DNA from: Clostridia bacterium | Lineage (GTDB): Bacteria; Bacillota; Clostridia; Oscillospirales; Acutalibacteraceae | Length of the DNA stretch: 64,000 bases | Direction: 5' to 3' | NCBI GenBank assembly: GCA_017631795.1 | Contig: JAGBSO010000030.1 | Span: forward strand, 1 to 64,000 | Shown here: positions 8,501 to 16,836 of the stretch, one piece after another | How the letters are laid out: every line of letters begins with the position of its first letter | How positions within the stretch are numbered: position 1 is the first letter of the stretch | Notes under the pieces: generated by a model | What the model saw: only the letters and a program-made list of their open reading frames with translations | The model's database searches: none | Told to the model about the DNA's origin: nothing | Translations under genes and position numbers: made by a program

Positions 8501-9095
8501 TGCAGAAGTCGAAGTCGGTGAAACTGTAAATCTCGGAATTAAGGTAACACCTGCAGAGAATGCTCCCAAGGCTGTTTATGATTCTTCTGATGAATCAATT
8601 GTCATGGTTGATGCGGACGGTAATATTACAGGTGTAGCCCCCGGAAAAACCACAATAATCGCAGAGTTTGAAACAGGTGAAATCTTCATTATTCATGTAA
8701 CAGTTGCAGAGCCGGTGGTTGTAGTTCCCGTTGTACACCATGTATGCTTCGGAAAAACAGACGGTATCGGCTGGTATGAAGTGTCTGTAAACGGCGGCGA
8801 ATTCTTCCCGCAGGGACCCAACTCAACTCTTGAAGTTGAACATGGTTCAGTGCTTGTTATCAGAGTTCAGGATATGTGGATAGGTGATGAATTTGATTTC
8901 TATGTAAACGGTGACAGAAGACCCGTTGATGAAAACAACACAATCACCGTTGTGGTTGAAGGATATACGCTTATCGGTGCTCTTTCCATGGAAGTAGTTG
9001 TTCCCGATCCCGAGGAATCACTCACTCTTTTTGAAAGACTTATCAATGCCATTAAAGCATTCTTTGAAAAAATTGCAGAATTTTTCAGTTTCTGA
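5595..9095 (+). CDS. Large secreted BspA/InlB-repeat/Big_2 surface protein
   Basis: A 1166-residue exported protein, probably an adhesin or glycan-binding surface protein. Signal peptide about 1-33. Residues about 130-295 carry BspA-type leucine-rich repeats (the FDTS-VT-M--MF--C pattern). Residues about 300-455 hold two InlB-type beta repeats ending in GW-x-T/D. Residues about 456-1040 form about seven Big_2 (bacterial Ig-like) domains. A beta-rich region of unknown type follows, and the protein ends in an amphipathic helix (FERLINAIKAFFEKIAEFF). There is no LPXTG motif or SLH domain, so the helix may be how it is held at the cell surface (inference). Domains 4-6 are nearly identical in DNA sequence. 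It is monocistronic, with a terminator 18 bases downstream. Confidence 0.9.
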   Translation: MQTYGFKKYLSLFLSIIMIFTMIPSMLFNVSAEESYPVIERYTAASSTEFHAYYAKIYSVTFLDEIDWNDINSAEQYWDSSAADDGSVISYIKYNESQSTAAGADRYDLYIAGDGGVGANPTSSYVFYSFSALKEVNGLENFKTENATTFYQMFGVCRALEYVDFSNCDTSNVVNLSYMFNQCENLETVIFAGWDTSNVTDMSSMFYNCKNMKTLDLSSFDTSKVTTMRYMFYHCEKLEYVYVGDGWTTESVANLNDGMFNCCYAIVGGKDVYDSNFIYGAPGAEYAKTKEDGGFLDYKEPAAPVKYTVSYVFDGATVPTGVTVPVSAEYDAGTTVKVADSLYADGFVFSGWKTTDTVVTDGEFVVENNVVFTGSWSELYNVTYAYADGYDVPAGASAVPVTAAYKAGDAVTVADLPFVDGYVFVGWDTDDISVTDGKFAMPGNDVTFYGYFKKPVESVEINGGDIVLDKNGESQINVTVRPDDATVKDIEYKSSDENVVKVDEDGKVTAVGVGTATITVNSKDDPSKSDTISVTVKVPVTSITVDKTEITLNKDDSAKITATVTPADATNKTLIYESADESVVTVDANGNIIAVGEGETIITVTSKDNPTVKATVSVKVKIPVTEIIVTENISLNIGDETNLNAKVNADATEKGLDYETSDPGVVKVFADGSILATGKGEAVITVTSKDDPTKKETVKVTVTVPVEDVVVDKTDITLDVGKKDKLTVTVTPDDASDKGVTYTSSNNSVVTVDANGNITAVGKGEAVITVTSKDDPTKKETVKVTVTVPVEDVVVDKTDITLDIGKKDKLTVTVTPDDASDKGVTYTSSNNSVVTVDENGNITAVGKGEAVITVTSKDNPTKKETVKVTVTVPVDKITVNKSEILLTVGKTDKIAVKVTPDDASDKNVIFTSGDNSIATVDKYGNVTAVGEGETYITIASVSDPSKTKTVKVRVYIPENPGYLIDVPENAEVEVGETVNLGIKVTPAENAPKAVYDSSDESIVMVDADGNITGVAPGKTTIIAEFETGEIFIIHVTVAEPVVVVPVVHHVCFGKTDGIGWYEVSVNGGEFFPQGPNSTLEVEHGSVLVIRVQDMWIGDEFDFYVNGDRRPVDENNTITVVVEGYTLIGALSMEVVVPDPEESLTLFERLINAIKAFFEKIAEFFSF
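7625..8218 (+). repeat. Near-identical 258-bp direct repeats encoding Big_2 domains
   Basis: The block starting at about 7625 (AAGGGTGAAGCTGTAATCAC) recurs at about 7881 and about 8139 with only scattered changes, giving a period of 258 bases or 86 codons. Such identity within one gene points to recent tandem duplication and makes copy number prone to change by recombination. It is also a likely spot for assembly collapse. Confidence 0.8.
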
Positions 9096-9112
9096 TTTTC
9101 ACCAAAATAAAA

Positions 9113-9138
9113 GCGTTGCAGATTCATTTCTGCAACGC
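9113..9138. terminator. Bidirectional terminator between adhesin and MFS gene
   Basis: Ten-base perfect stem GCGTTGCAGA/TCTGCAACGC with a six-base loop, flanked by an A-run on the left and TTTTT on the right. It can end both converging transcripts. Confidence 0.85.
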
Positions 9139-9152
9139 TTTTTATGTTTGTA

Positions 9153-10373
9153 TTATTTTGATTTTTTTCTTGTTGCAAGCACACCTGAAAAACTTACGAC
9201 GCAAGCTCCGACAGAGAAGATAAGTATGCAGATAAAAACAGCATTCCATCCGTTTGTGTCTGCAATTTTTCCCAGCAGAGAAGTGCTCATTGTGCTTCCG
9301 ACATAACAGAATGTATTCAGAAGTCCTGCAGACAGTCCGGAATCAATTTTATCTCTTGAGTAAAGCGGAACAACGCTTGTTATAACATTGTTGACCGCAG
9401 CCATCAGACAAGCTGTACCGCCGAAAAGTGCAAGTGTCAGCGGTGCCGATTTCAGACCGATTGTCAGGATTATCAGGGATGCCATAATGACAGCCGCAAA
9501 ATAAAAGATACCGTTGAGTGTGTTTTCATTTTTCAGCTTTTTGTGAAGAATTTTAACAAGTGACGCACCGAAAATTGAAAGCACGGGAAGAAGCAGTGTT
9601 ACGATAATTGACAGTGATGCAGGTACACCGAATTCTTCTTTCAGAATTGACGGTACCCATGTTGTGATTCCGTCTTTTATAAAACCGTTTGCAACTGCAC
9701 AGACGAGAATTACGACGACTGTAAAAATAAAAACAGGTGTGAGTTCAAGTTTTTTCTTCTCTTGTTTTGCAGTGTCTGCATTTGCTGTTTTTTCTTTCTG
9801 AATGCTTCCCATTCCGAAAAACCAGATGACAGCAACAATTCCTGACACAACAGATGAAACATAAAATATCGCAGTCCATCTGACATTTAGTGCAGAGAAA
9901 AGTGCTGCAAGACCGTATGCCGCAAAAGTACCTGATGCAACCGTTGTGCTCATTACCATAACAGCACGGGACAGTTTATTGTCGGCAAGGTTGTCGGAAA
10001 GTGTTTTTATGAGTGAGCTCCAGAGGATTGACTGGAAAACACCGTTGAAAAACCACAGATATTTCATTGCATCAATGCCTGTGCAGAATGTCATTGAAAG
10101 ATTGATGACAGATGATGCTGCAAGGGCAATCATAACTGAAAATCTTGTGTTGTATTTTTTCGAAAGCAGACCGTTTACAAGCTGACCTGCACCGTATGCA
10201 AAGAAGAAAAATGAACTTACCGTACCTGCTGCTTCTTTTGTTGTTCCAAGCTGTGAAAGAATTTCAACCATGGATGCATTGTAGTTGAGTCTTGCAATGT
10301 AAGCTGAAGTATAAGCAAGCCAGCAGAGGAAAATCAGAAAATTAGCTTTTTTATTACTGAGTGAACGTGTCAC
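9153..10373 (-). CDS. MFS transporter, organophosphate-antiporter-like
   Basis: A 406-residue integral membrane protein with about 12 hydrophobic segments and a charged central loop (about 195-210), as in the major facilitator superfamily. The N-terminal YTSAYIARLNYNASM resembles the GlpT/UhpT (organophosphate:phosphate antiporter) group, so a phosphorylated sugar or glycerol phosphate is a reasonable but unproved substrate. The start is GTG at 10373, with AAGGAGG upstream. It starts two bases after the stop of the EamA transporter gene, so the two are co-transcribed and probably translationally coupled. Confidence 0.82.
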   Translation of the reverse strand: MTRSLSNKKANFLIFLCWLAYTSAYIARLNYNASMVEILSQLGTTKEAAGTVSSFFFFAYGAGQLVNGLLSKKYNTRFSVMIALAASSVINLSMTFCTGIDAMKYLWFFNGVFQSILWSSLIKTLSDNLADNKLSRAVMVMSTTVASGTFAAYGLAALFSALNVRWTAIFYVSSVVSGIVAVIWFFGMGSIQKEKTANADTAKQEKKKLELTPVFIFTVVVILVCAVANGFIKDGITTWVPSILKEEFGVPASLSIIVTLLLPVLSIFGASLVKILHKKLKNENTLNGIFYFAAVIMASLIILTIGLKSAPLTLALFGGTACLMAAVNNVITSVVPLYSRDKIDSGLSAGLLNTFCYVGSTMSTSLLGKIADTNGWNAVFICILIFSVGACVVSFSGVLATRKKSK

Positions 10374-10375
10374 GG

Positions 10376-11308
10376 TTATTTTTTCCTCCTTTTTGTTTTC
10401 TTGTTTTCTGAATGTGTACTTTTAGTGATAGATATCACAAGACCTGCAATGATAAGAGCAGCACCGATGAAAAGCTGAACTGTAAGAGTCTGTGATTTAA
10501 GGAAGAAATATGAGAAAATTATTGTGACAAGCGGTGTGCCGTATATGTAAGTTGTAGCTTTTACAGGTCCGAGAGTGTTTGTTGCATGGCTCCATGTCAG
10601 GAAACAGATACCTGATGCGCAAAGTCCGAGATACAGCAGATTGAAAAGCATTTCAGTGTCTGCAAGAAGTGACAGATGTTTTACATCGACATCAAAAATG
10701 AAAACTGTGGGTATCATGAAAATCAGACCGTACATGAAAATTCTTCTTGTGGTCTGTATAACATTGTGACCGTAAGTGCCGATGGTTTTTGAAAGCAGTG
10801 AATAAAGTCCCCATGAAAGTGCTGAGCCTATGGCAAAAAGAGCACCTGTTACATTAAGGTCAAAAGTAAATCCGTCTTCAAAAGTAACAAGAATAATACC
10901 TGTTATCGCAAGTGCAAAACCAATAAAAAAGTTAAACTTCGGTTTGTCTGCCTTTTTTGAAAAAAGTGAAAAGACACCGCAGAAAAACGGGGAAGTTGCA
11001 AAAATAACGCTTACATTTGCAGCTTTTGTGTACTGAAGTGCAACAATTTCAAGGAAAAAGTACATCGTGACACCAAGAAGACCTGATACGGCATACATCA
11101 ATTCACGTTTTATGCCTTCAAATTTGAGTCGTGGCGGATATATGATGTTAAGAAGTACAAAAGCCAGGAAAAATCTGCAGATTATGACTTCTGCAGGTGA
11201 AAGACCGCCGTTAAGTAGTTTTGTTGATGAAATTACCGTTGTACCCCATACGATAATTGTAAAGAGTGCGGCAAGATGCCCTGTGAATGTAGAAGTTTTT
11301 GTTTTCAT
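10376..11308 (-). CDS. EamA-family (DMT) transporter
   Basis: A 310-residue membrane protein with ten hydrophobic segments in two homologous halves, typical of the drug/metabolite transporter superfamily with EamA domains. The first helix carries a WGTT motif, and the C-terminus is short and lysine-rich, facing the cytoplasm. Such proteins usually export metabolites or amino acids; the substrate cannot be read from sequence. ATG start with GGAGAT upstream. It is the first gene of a two-gene operon with the MFS transporter. Confidence 0.85.
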   Translation of the reverse strand: MKTKTSTFTGHLAALFTIIVWGTTVISSTKLLNGGLSPAEVIICRFFLAFVLLNIIYPPRLKFEGIKRELMYAVSGLLGVTMYFFLEIVALQYTKAANVSVIFATSPFFCGVFSLFSKKADKPKFNFFIGFALAITGIILVTFEDGFTFDLNVTGALFAIGSALSWGLYSLLSKTIGTYGHNVIQTTRRIFMYGLIFMIPTVFIFDVDVKHLSLLADTEMLFNLLYLGLCASGICFLTWSHATNTLGPVKATTYIYGTPLVTIIFSYFFLKSQTLTVQLFIGAALIIAGLVISITKSTHSENKKTKRRKK

Positions 11309-11341
11309 TTTTTTAATCTCCGTTTTGAATTACAACAAAAA

Positions 11342-11370
11342 ATTATATCACTCGCAGAGTTTATATGCAA
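11342..11370 (-). promoter_or_regulatory. Sigma-A promoter for the EamA-MFS operon
   Basis: On the minus strand, TTGCAT (11365-11370), 17-base spacer, TATAAT (11342-11347), 33 bases upstream of the start at 11308. Confidence 0.65.
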
Positions 11371-11413
11371 CAGCATTTTTGTTAAATAATGTATAAAAAT
11401 ATATAAAAACTTC

Positions 11414-11442
11414 TTGCAAAATTATCGCTTTTGTAGTATTAT
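11414..11442 (+). promoter_or_regulatory. Sigma-A promoter for the GH30 gene
   Basis: TTGCAA (11414-11419), 17-base spacer, TATTAT (11437-11442), followed by GGGAGG at 11455-11460 and the ATG at 11468. The 5' leader is short. Confidence 0.65.
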
Positions 11443-11467
11443 AAAAATATTATAGGGAGGTATGCCT

Positions 11468-12949
11468 ATGGATTTAATTCAGAAATTGATAAGTCTTGTC
11501 ATGTCTGTTGTGTTTGCATTCATCGTTCCTTTCGGTGAAGGTTACGGATTTGTTGCAAACAAGAGTCTTACAATAGAAATTGACGAGTCTTCAGAGTATC
11601 AGCAGTTTAACGGTTTCGGTGCTTCAGCCTGTTGGTGGGCACAGAATGCAGGAGATTCTGTCTATGCCGATGATGTGGCAAAAGCGCTTTACAGCAAAGA
11701 CGGTCTCGGTCTTAATATCTACCGTTACAATATAGGCGGCGGTGAAGCAGATAATCCCGATAAACGTGTCTGGAGTTCAAGAGCAACAGAAAGTTTCTAT
11801 TATTTCAACGAAACAACAGGTGAGTATGAATACGACTTCACACGTGATGCTGCAGCTCAGGCAATGCTTGATAAATGCCTTGCATACGGTTGCATCGATA
11901 CGGTTGTTCTTTTTGCAAATTCACCTCATTATTCAATGACAGCATCCGGCTCTGCAGCAGGAAGTTACAGTGATAACACATCAAATCTTCCTGCAGAGAA
12001 TTATGAAGCATATGCAGATTATTTCCTTACCATTACGGAATACTTTATTGAAAAAGGTGTTCCTGTCAAGTACATCAGTCCTGTAAATGAACCTCAGTGG
12101 TCATGGGGCGGTGGCTGGGTAGGTCAGGAAGGTTGTCATTATGAGCCTGAAGAAGTTGTTGAACTTTTCAGAGTCTTTGCAAGAAAGCTTAAAGCAAGCG
12201 GTCTTGATGTTCAGCTCATGGGGCCTGAAAGCGGTGAAATCGGTGAAATCACAGAGTCTTACTTCGCAGCTCTTTATAACGATGAAGAAATCAGAGAAGT
12301 TCTCGGTTCACTTGCATACCACAGTTACTGGAGTGACGGTAACAGATGGGGCAAAGAGTCTTTCGGTACTGTAATAAAAGAAAATTACAGCGATATCAAT
12401 GTTGATATGACAGAGTGGTGCGAATTGCCCTGTTCACATGATATCAATGATTTCGGAAATGCAGTTCTCATGGCAAGAGTCATGGCAGAAGACCTTGCAC
12501 TCACACGTCCGAATTCATGGTCATCATGGGTAGGCGTAAACAACTACGGTATCAACGAAAACGGTGAAATGATATCAGACGGTCTTCTTGTTGCCGATGA
12601 TGATTTCACAGAGCTTTACACAGCAGCAAGATATTACGCAGTTGCTCATTTCTCAAAGTATATCACACCCGGCAGTGTCGGTATTTATTCAAATCACAGC
12701 AGACTGCTCGGTAAAGATATTGACCTTGGTGAAGTCATTACCTGTGCATATAAGACACCCGAGGGCAAAACAGTTCTTGTTATTGTAAACAGCGGTGATA
12801 ACTACAATGTTGCAACAAACAAGTTGTTCGGTCATATGGAAGTTGTCACATCAACAGCAGAAGCTCAGCTTCAGACTGTTTACAGCGGAAATGCAAAACT
12901 CTTTGTTGAATTGCCTGCAAACAGCATTACAACAATAATTTACGGATAA
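11468..12949 (+). CDS. GH30-family glycoside hydrolase
   Basis: A 493-residue (beta/alpha)8-barrel enzyme of family GH30, which includes glucuronoxylanases, beta-glucosidases and beta-1,6-glucanases. The acid/base is visible as SPVNEPQW (Glu208) and the nucleophile as DMTEWCEL (Glu316). FNGFGAS (about 47-53) is the family's N-terminal motif, and the C-terminal ~100 residues form the usual beta-sandwich. A short hydrophobic N-terminus (2-22) may be a signal peptide or an anchor. I place the start at the second ATG because GGGAGG is seven bases before it but only one base before the first. The secreted PHP gene follows after 12 bases on the same strand. Exact substrate unknown. Confidence 0.87.
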   Translation: MDLIQKLISLVMSVVFAFIVPFGEGYGFVANKSLTIEIDESSEYQQFNGFGASACWWAQNAGDSVYADDVAKALYSKDGLGLNIYRYNIGGGEADNPDKRVWSSRATESFYYFNETTGEYEYDFTRDAAAQAMLDKCLAYGCIDTVVLFANSPHYSMTASGSAAGSYSDNTSNLPAENYEAYADYFLTITEYFIEKGVPVKYISPVNEPQWSWGGGWVGQEGCHYEPEEVVELFRVFARKLKASGLDVQLMGPESGEIGEITESYFAALYNDEEIREVLGSLAYHSYWSDGNRWGKESFGTVIKENYSDINVDMTEWCELPCSHDINDFGNAVLMARVMAEDLALTRPNSWSSWVGVNNYGINENGEMISDGLLVADDDFTELYTAARYYAVAHFSKYITPGSVGIYSNHSRLLGKDIDLGEVITCAYKTPEGKTVLVIVNSGDNYNVATNKLFGHMEVVTSTAEAQLQTVYSGNAKLFVELPANSITTIIYG

Positions 12950-12961
12950 GGAGCAAATAAA

Positions 12962-14455
12962 ATGAAAAAATTTATTGCAATTTTTCTCAGCGTATTGATG
13001 ATATGCTCAATCAGTGTCACAGCTTTTGCTGCCGAAACTGATTATGCAATTTCAAACCCTTATGCAGATGTTGACTGGTCAACTTATAATGCGTATAAGG
13101 CAGACCTTCATTCACACACAATCGCATCTGACGGTGACAATACAACCGTTGAAATGGCTGAAAGACATTATGAACTCGGTTTTGATATTTATGCTCAGTC
13201 AGATCATGGTACAGTAAACTACAGCTGGACAGAAAAAGACAGCTATGATCCCACTATCAAGCTTTTCATGATGATCAAAGAAGGTATTTCTCCCATCGTA
13301 ACTCTTGATAAGAACGGCACAGCTGCAAACGGAAAAGCATACACAGTCACAACTGTTGACGGTGATGATTATTATGCTCAGGAAGACGGTCACTCAATGA
13401 TGCGTGTTCCTTTCGCAAATGAACAGAATCCCACATCTTTCAATAATGCTCATGTAAACACATGGTTTGTTGATTACGGTCACGGCAGAATCGGCGGTAC
13501 AAGTGATTACGCAACTCCCATCAGTGCAGTTGATGAACTCGGCGGTGTATCTGTTATCAATCATCCCGGTGAATACACAAGTGCAAGAGATGTGCTTACA
13601 ACAGCAGAAGCTTACGAAGAAAATAAATTCGGCTACTATATTGATAAGTTCGAAAACATCCTTATGACTTATGATTCATGTATCGGTATTGATATCAACT
13701 CAAAGGGTGACAGCAGAACAAGATTTGACAGAAAACTCTGGGATACAATGCTCACAGACCTTGCTCCCGCAGGCAGAAATGTTCTTGCAATCGCTTCATC
13801 AGATGCTCATAACCTCAATATTGTTGATTCAGGTTATATTATGGCTATGATGCCTGAACTCACATCAGCAGCACTCAAGGATTGTCTTCTTTCAGGTGCA
13901 TTCTTTGCACAGAGCTGTTACTGCGGTAACACAGATGAGCTTGTTGCTTATTCAGAAGCTCTTCTTGCTTCAGAAAATGCAGCAGCAAATGAACTCGGCG
14001 CAAAGATGAAGGAAACAGCAGAATACAATCTTGCAGAAATCGCAAACGGTGACAAGGGTACAGAATACAGATTTGAAGAAGGTGCAGAATGCACAGAAAT
14101 CACTTCAATCGCAGTTGATGACGCAGAAGATGCAATCACAATTGACGCAGAAAACGCACTTTACATCCGTTGGATTTCAGACGGCAAAGTTGTTGCAGAA
14201 GGCAACTCAATTGACCTTGATGAATGTGAAAACATCGGCAGTTACGTAAGAGCTGAAATCATCAGCGAAGGTGCTGTAACTTATACACAGGCATTCCTTC
14301 TTGAATATGACGGTATGTCCGAAGCAGACATCAACGAAAATTTCACTGATATCGATGCAGGTTTCTTTGCAGGTATCGATAACTTTATCAGAGCTCTCGG
14401 CAAGATGATTGCTGCTTTTGCTCAGCCCATTCTCAAAGTTTTCGGTGTAGCATAA
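12962..14455 (+). CDS. Secreted PHP-domain phosphoesterase
   Basis: A 497-residue exported protein with a signal peptide (about 1-23, AFA-AE). The PHP metal-binding motifs are DLHSHT (48-53), SDHGT (80-84), VINHPGEY (about 197-204) and SSDAH (about 279-283). PHP enzymes are metal-dependent phosphoesterases. A secreted form implies a phosphate ester or phosphorylated glycan outside the cell. After the catalytic domain comes a ~100-residue beta-rich region, then an amphipathic C-terminal helix (IDNFIRALGKMIAAFAQ) that ends near the terminus. It is co-transcribed with GH30, 12 bases upstream. Substrate unknown. Confidence 0.82.
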   Translation: MKKFIAIFLSVLMICSISVTAFAAETDYAISNPYADVDWSTYNAYKADLHSHTIASDGDNTTVEMAERHYELGFDIYAQSDHGTVNYSWTEKDSYDPTIKLFMMIKEGISPIVTLDKNGTAANGKAYTVTTVDGDDYYAQEDGHSMMRVPFANEQNPTSFNNAHVNTWFVDYGHGRIGGTSDYATPISAVDELGGVSVINHPGEYTSARDVLTTAEAYEENKFGYYIDKFENILMTYDSCIGIDINSKGDSRTRFDRKLWDTMLTDLAPAGRNVLAIASSDAHNLNIVDSGYIMAMMPELTSAALKDCLLSGAFFAQSCYCGNTDELVAYSEALLASENAAANELGAKMKETAEYNLAEIANGDKGTEYRFEEGAECTEITSIAVDDAEDAITIDAENALYIRWISDGKVVAEGNSIDLDECENIGSYVRAEIISEGAVTYTQAFLLEYDGMSEADINENFTDIDAGFFAGIDNFIRALGKMIAAFAQPILKVFGVA

Positions 14456-14719
14456 TTATCTTCTTGAAGACATAGAAATTGTTTCATAGAGCATGGGGAG
14501 TACATAAACACTTCCCATGCATTCTTTTATACTGTACAGAATATCTGTGTACATCATTGTGTGATAGTAAGGATAATCCGAAATGACGGATTGTATATAA
14601 AAATATATTGCACAGAAAATAAGTGTGATAATCAGCACAGTGCCGTATCTGAAAGCGTATTTGGAAACAATACTCATGCCCTGATAAATTTCAGAAAATG
14701 TTTTTATAGTGTCTTTCAT
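14456..14719 (-). CDS. Small hypothetical membrane protein
   Basis: An 87-residue protein with one clear hydrophobic segment (about 25-45) and a weaker second one. I do not recognise the family. The ATG at 14719 is preceded by GGGTGAT; an earlier in-frame ATG (14734) has no such site. Its stop abuts the stop of the convergent PHP gene, and it diverges from the sugar isomerase at 14793. Calling it real rests on the ribosome-binding site and the membrane-like composition only. Confidence 0.5.
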   Translation of the reverse strand: MKDTIKTFSEIYQGMSIVSKYAFRYGTVLIITLIFCAIYFYIQSVISDYPYYHTMMYTDILYSIKECMGSVYVLPMLYETISMSSRR

Positions 14720-14792
14720 AATATCACCCGACATTAATTGTACAACGGAAAAAATACATCTTTCAATTCAAAAATATTGGCAGGAGAAGAAT

Positions 14793-15584
14793 ATGAATAT
14801 TGACTTTGGCGTTTCCTCTGCTTGTTTCTATCCTGTGGAAACAGAAAAATCACTGGAATTAACAGGAGAATACGGTTTCCGCAATGTGGAATTGTTTCTT
14901 AATTCACATTCGGAGCTGAGTGATGAATTTGTTGAAAAACTTATCGGAATCAAGGATAAATACAATCTGAATATTGTTTCGGTGCATCCCTTTGCTTCGT
15001 TTGCTGAATCGTTTTATCTTTTCAGTAATTATTACAGAAGATATACAGACATTCTGCCGTTGTATGACAAAATGTTTGAAGTTACAGGAAAACTCGGAGC
15101 TTCATTTTTCGTTTTTCACGGTGCAAAACTTACCTGCTCAATAAGTGACGACGAATATTGTGAAAGATTCAGGCATCTGATTGACATGGGTAAGAAACAC
15201 GGTATTCAGGTGTGCCATGAAAATGTTGTTCATCACAGATGCGAAAGTCCCGCATATATGAAAATGATGCGAGATAACATCGGGGATGATTTTAAGATGG
15301 TGCTTGATATTAAACAGGCTCACAGAGCAGGTTTTTCTCCTTATGAGTTTATTGATGTGCTGGCAGATTCTATTGTCCACATTCATATCAGTGACCGCAA
15401 CAGTGAAAAAGACTGTATCACTCCGCTTAAAGGTGTGTTTGATTTTCCTGAATTTTTCAGAACAATGGAAAAAACAGGATATAATGGTAAATATATCATA
15501 GAGCTTTATGAATGGAGCTATGAAACAAGAGAAGGAATTGCAGATGCTTATGACAATCTTTGTAAATTAGCAGAAAGTATATAA
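14793..15584 (+). CDS. Sugar phosphate isomerase/epimerase-family TIM barrel
   Basis: A 263-residue protein of the xylose-isomerase-like TIM-barrel superfamily (AP endonuclease 2 family), commonly sugar or inositol isomerases and epimerases. Typical pieces are HENVVH (metal-binding Glu), a VLDIKQAHRAG stretch with Asp, HIHISDRN and a C-terminal YIIELYEW with the last metal-binding Glu. The start is set at the ATG with AGGAGAAG just upstream. A longer reading frame reaches 84 bases further up but overlaps the divergent small membrane gene and lacks a ribosome-binding site. Terminator directly downstream. Substrate unknown. Confidence 0.8.
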   Translation: MNIDFGVSSACFYPVETEKSLELTGEYGFRNVELFLNSHSELSDEFVEKLIGIKDKYNLNIVSVHPFASFAESFYLFSNYYRRYTDILPLYDKMFEVTGKLGASFFVFHGAKLTCSISDDEYCERFRHLIDMGKKHGIQVCHENVVHHRCESPAYMKMMRDNIGDDFKMVLDIKQAHRAGFSPYEFIDVLADSIVHIHISDRNSEKDCITPLKGVFDFPEFFRTMEKTGYNGKYIIELYEWSYETREGIADAYDNLCKLAESI

Positions 15585-15590
15585 AAAATC

Positions 15591-15614
15591 AGCCGGCAGA
15601 TTTTTCTGTCGGCT
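15591..15614. terminator. Bidirectional terminator
   Basis: Stem AGCCGGCAGA/TCTGTCGGCT (one G-T pair) with a short T loop. An A-run on the left serves the minus-strand dehydrogenase gene; the T-rich right side serves the isomerase gene. Confidence 0.75.
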
Positions 15615-15631
15615 GTAAGTTTTATTGGGGA

Positions 15632-16696
15632 TTACAATGTGATTTCCTTCTTTGCTGCTGCTGATTCATAGAGAGAATCAAGAAGCTTTGCACTTTCAAG
15701 AATATTTTCAATATGGCTGCGTGTTTTTACGCCTGTTGAAATTGACTCAATGAATGCTTTGTCTTCACAAAGATACATATCGGGAATATCGTATTCGGGT
15801 TCAAATTTTTCAAGTGTTGCACCGTCATAAAGTTCAAACTTTCCGCAGTATGCAAGTCTTGCACCGCATTTGTCGCCAAGGAAATCGATATACATTTCGT
15901 TTTTGTCGATATTCTGTGCCCATGCACCGTTGAAAGAAATACTTGCCTTGTCTGTACGTACATGACCTGAGATGAAGTCATCAACGTCATTTGTTCCGTT
16001 TTCCACATCAGCAGTATCTTCTGCCCACATGGATTCATATTTGTAAGCTTTCATATCTTTAGCCATTTCGCTGTAAGCATCACAAGTTACATTTTTGAGC
16101 TTTGCACCGCCGAGTATATAAAGAATAAGATCAAGGAAGTGAACACCCCAGTCGATAAGTACACCGCCGCCTGACTGTTCTTTTGTTGTGAAAGCACCGC
16201 CGAGACCGGGAATTGAGCGGAAGTTACGGAATGAACAGTAAACGTGGTAAATGTTGCCGAATCTGCCCTCACGGTTAAGCTGTTCAAGCATTTCAACTGA
16301 CTTGTGGTAACGGTTGCAAACACCGATATTGAGTATCTTGCCCTGTTTGGCAGCTTCTTCTGCCATTTCGCAAGAAAGTGCATAATTTATTGTAATGGGT
16401 TTTTCGCAGAAAACGTGTTTGCCTGCACGAAGTGCATCCATTGCAACTGTGTAATGTGCATAGTTGGGGGTGAGTACGAAAACAGCATCAACTTCGGGGT
16501 CAGCAAGTGCAACTTTATAATCTGTGATAACTTCTTCAACAAAATCATAAGTGTCTTTCATAAACTGAGCTTTTTCTTCAATAAGGTCACAAGCATACTT
16601 CACACGGATATTATCCATCTTTGAAAATGCAGGGAAGTGAGCAATTTTTGCGATTCTTCCGCAACCTACTACAGCTATAACTTTTTTTGTATCCAT
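15632..16696 (-). CDS. Gfo/Idh/MocA-family oxidoreductase
   Basis: A 354-residue NAD(P)-dependent dehydrogenase. The N-terminal Rossmann fold begins VVGCGRIAKIAHFPAF, and the family's EKP motif is in HVFCEKPITIN (about 94-104), supplying the catalytic lysine. The C-terminal alpha/beta domain spans about 125-330. The family oxidises or epimerises sugars, inositols and their derivatives; the exact substrate is not evident. ATG start with GGAGG upstream. It converges on a sugar isomerase gene and stands alone under its own promoter. Confidence 0.87.
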   Translation of the reverse strand: MDTKKVIAVVGCGRIAKIAHFPAFSKMDNIRVKYACDLIEEKAQFMKDTYDFVEEVITDYKVALADPEVDAVFVLTPNYAHYTVAMDALRAGKHVFCEKPITINYALSCEMAEEAAKQGKILNIGVCNRYHKSVEMLEQLNREGRFGNIYHVYCSFRNFRSIPGLGGAFTTKEQSGGGVLIDWGVHFLDLILYILGGAKLKNVTCDAYSEMAKDMKAYKYESMWAEDTADVENGTNDVDDFISGHVRTDKASISFNGAWAQNIDKNEMYIDFLGDKCGARLAYCGKFELYDGATLEKFEPEYDIPDMYLCEDKAFIESISTGVKTRSHIENILESAKLLDSLYESAAAKKEITL

Positions 16697-16727
16697 TTTA
16701 AAACCTCCGTGAGTCTTTAATGTAATT

Positions 16728-16756
16728 ATTATACAATTTTGTAATGCAAAAGTAAA
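16728..16756 (-). promoter_or_regulatory. Sigma-A promoter for the Gfo/Idh gene
   Basis: Minus-strand TTTACT (16751-16756), 17-base spacer, TATAAT (16728-16733), about 30 bases upstream of the ATG at 16696. Confidence 0.55.
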
Positions 16757-16774
16757 TATTTATTTTAACATAAG

Positions 16775-16803
16775 TTGAAAAGTTCAGATGTTGGTGTTAT
16801 AAT
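16775..16803 (+). promoter_or_regulatory. Sigma-A promoter for the esterase gene
   Basis: TTGAAA (16775-16780), 17-base spacer, TATAAT (16798-16803), 33 bases upstream of the ATG at 16837. Confidence 0.65.
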
Positions 16804-16836
16804 TATTTTATAAAAATTTTTTCAAGAGGTGTTTTT

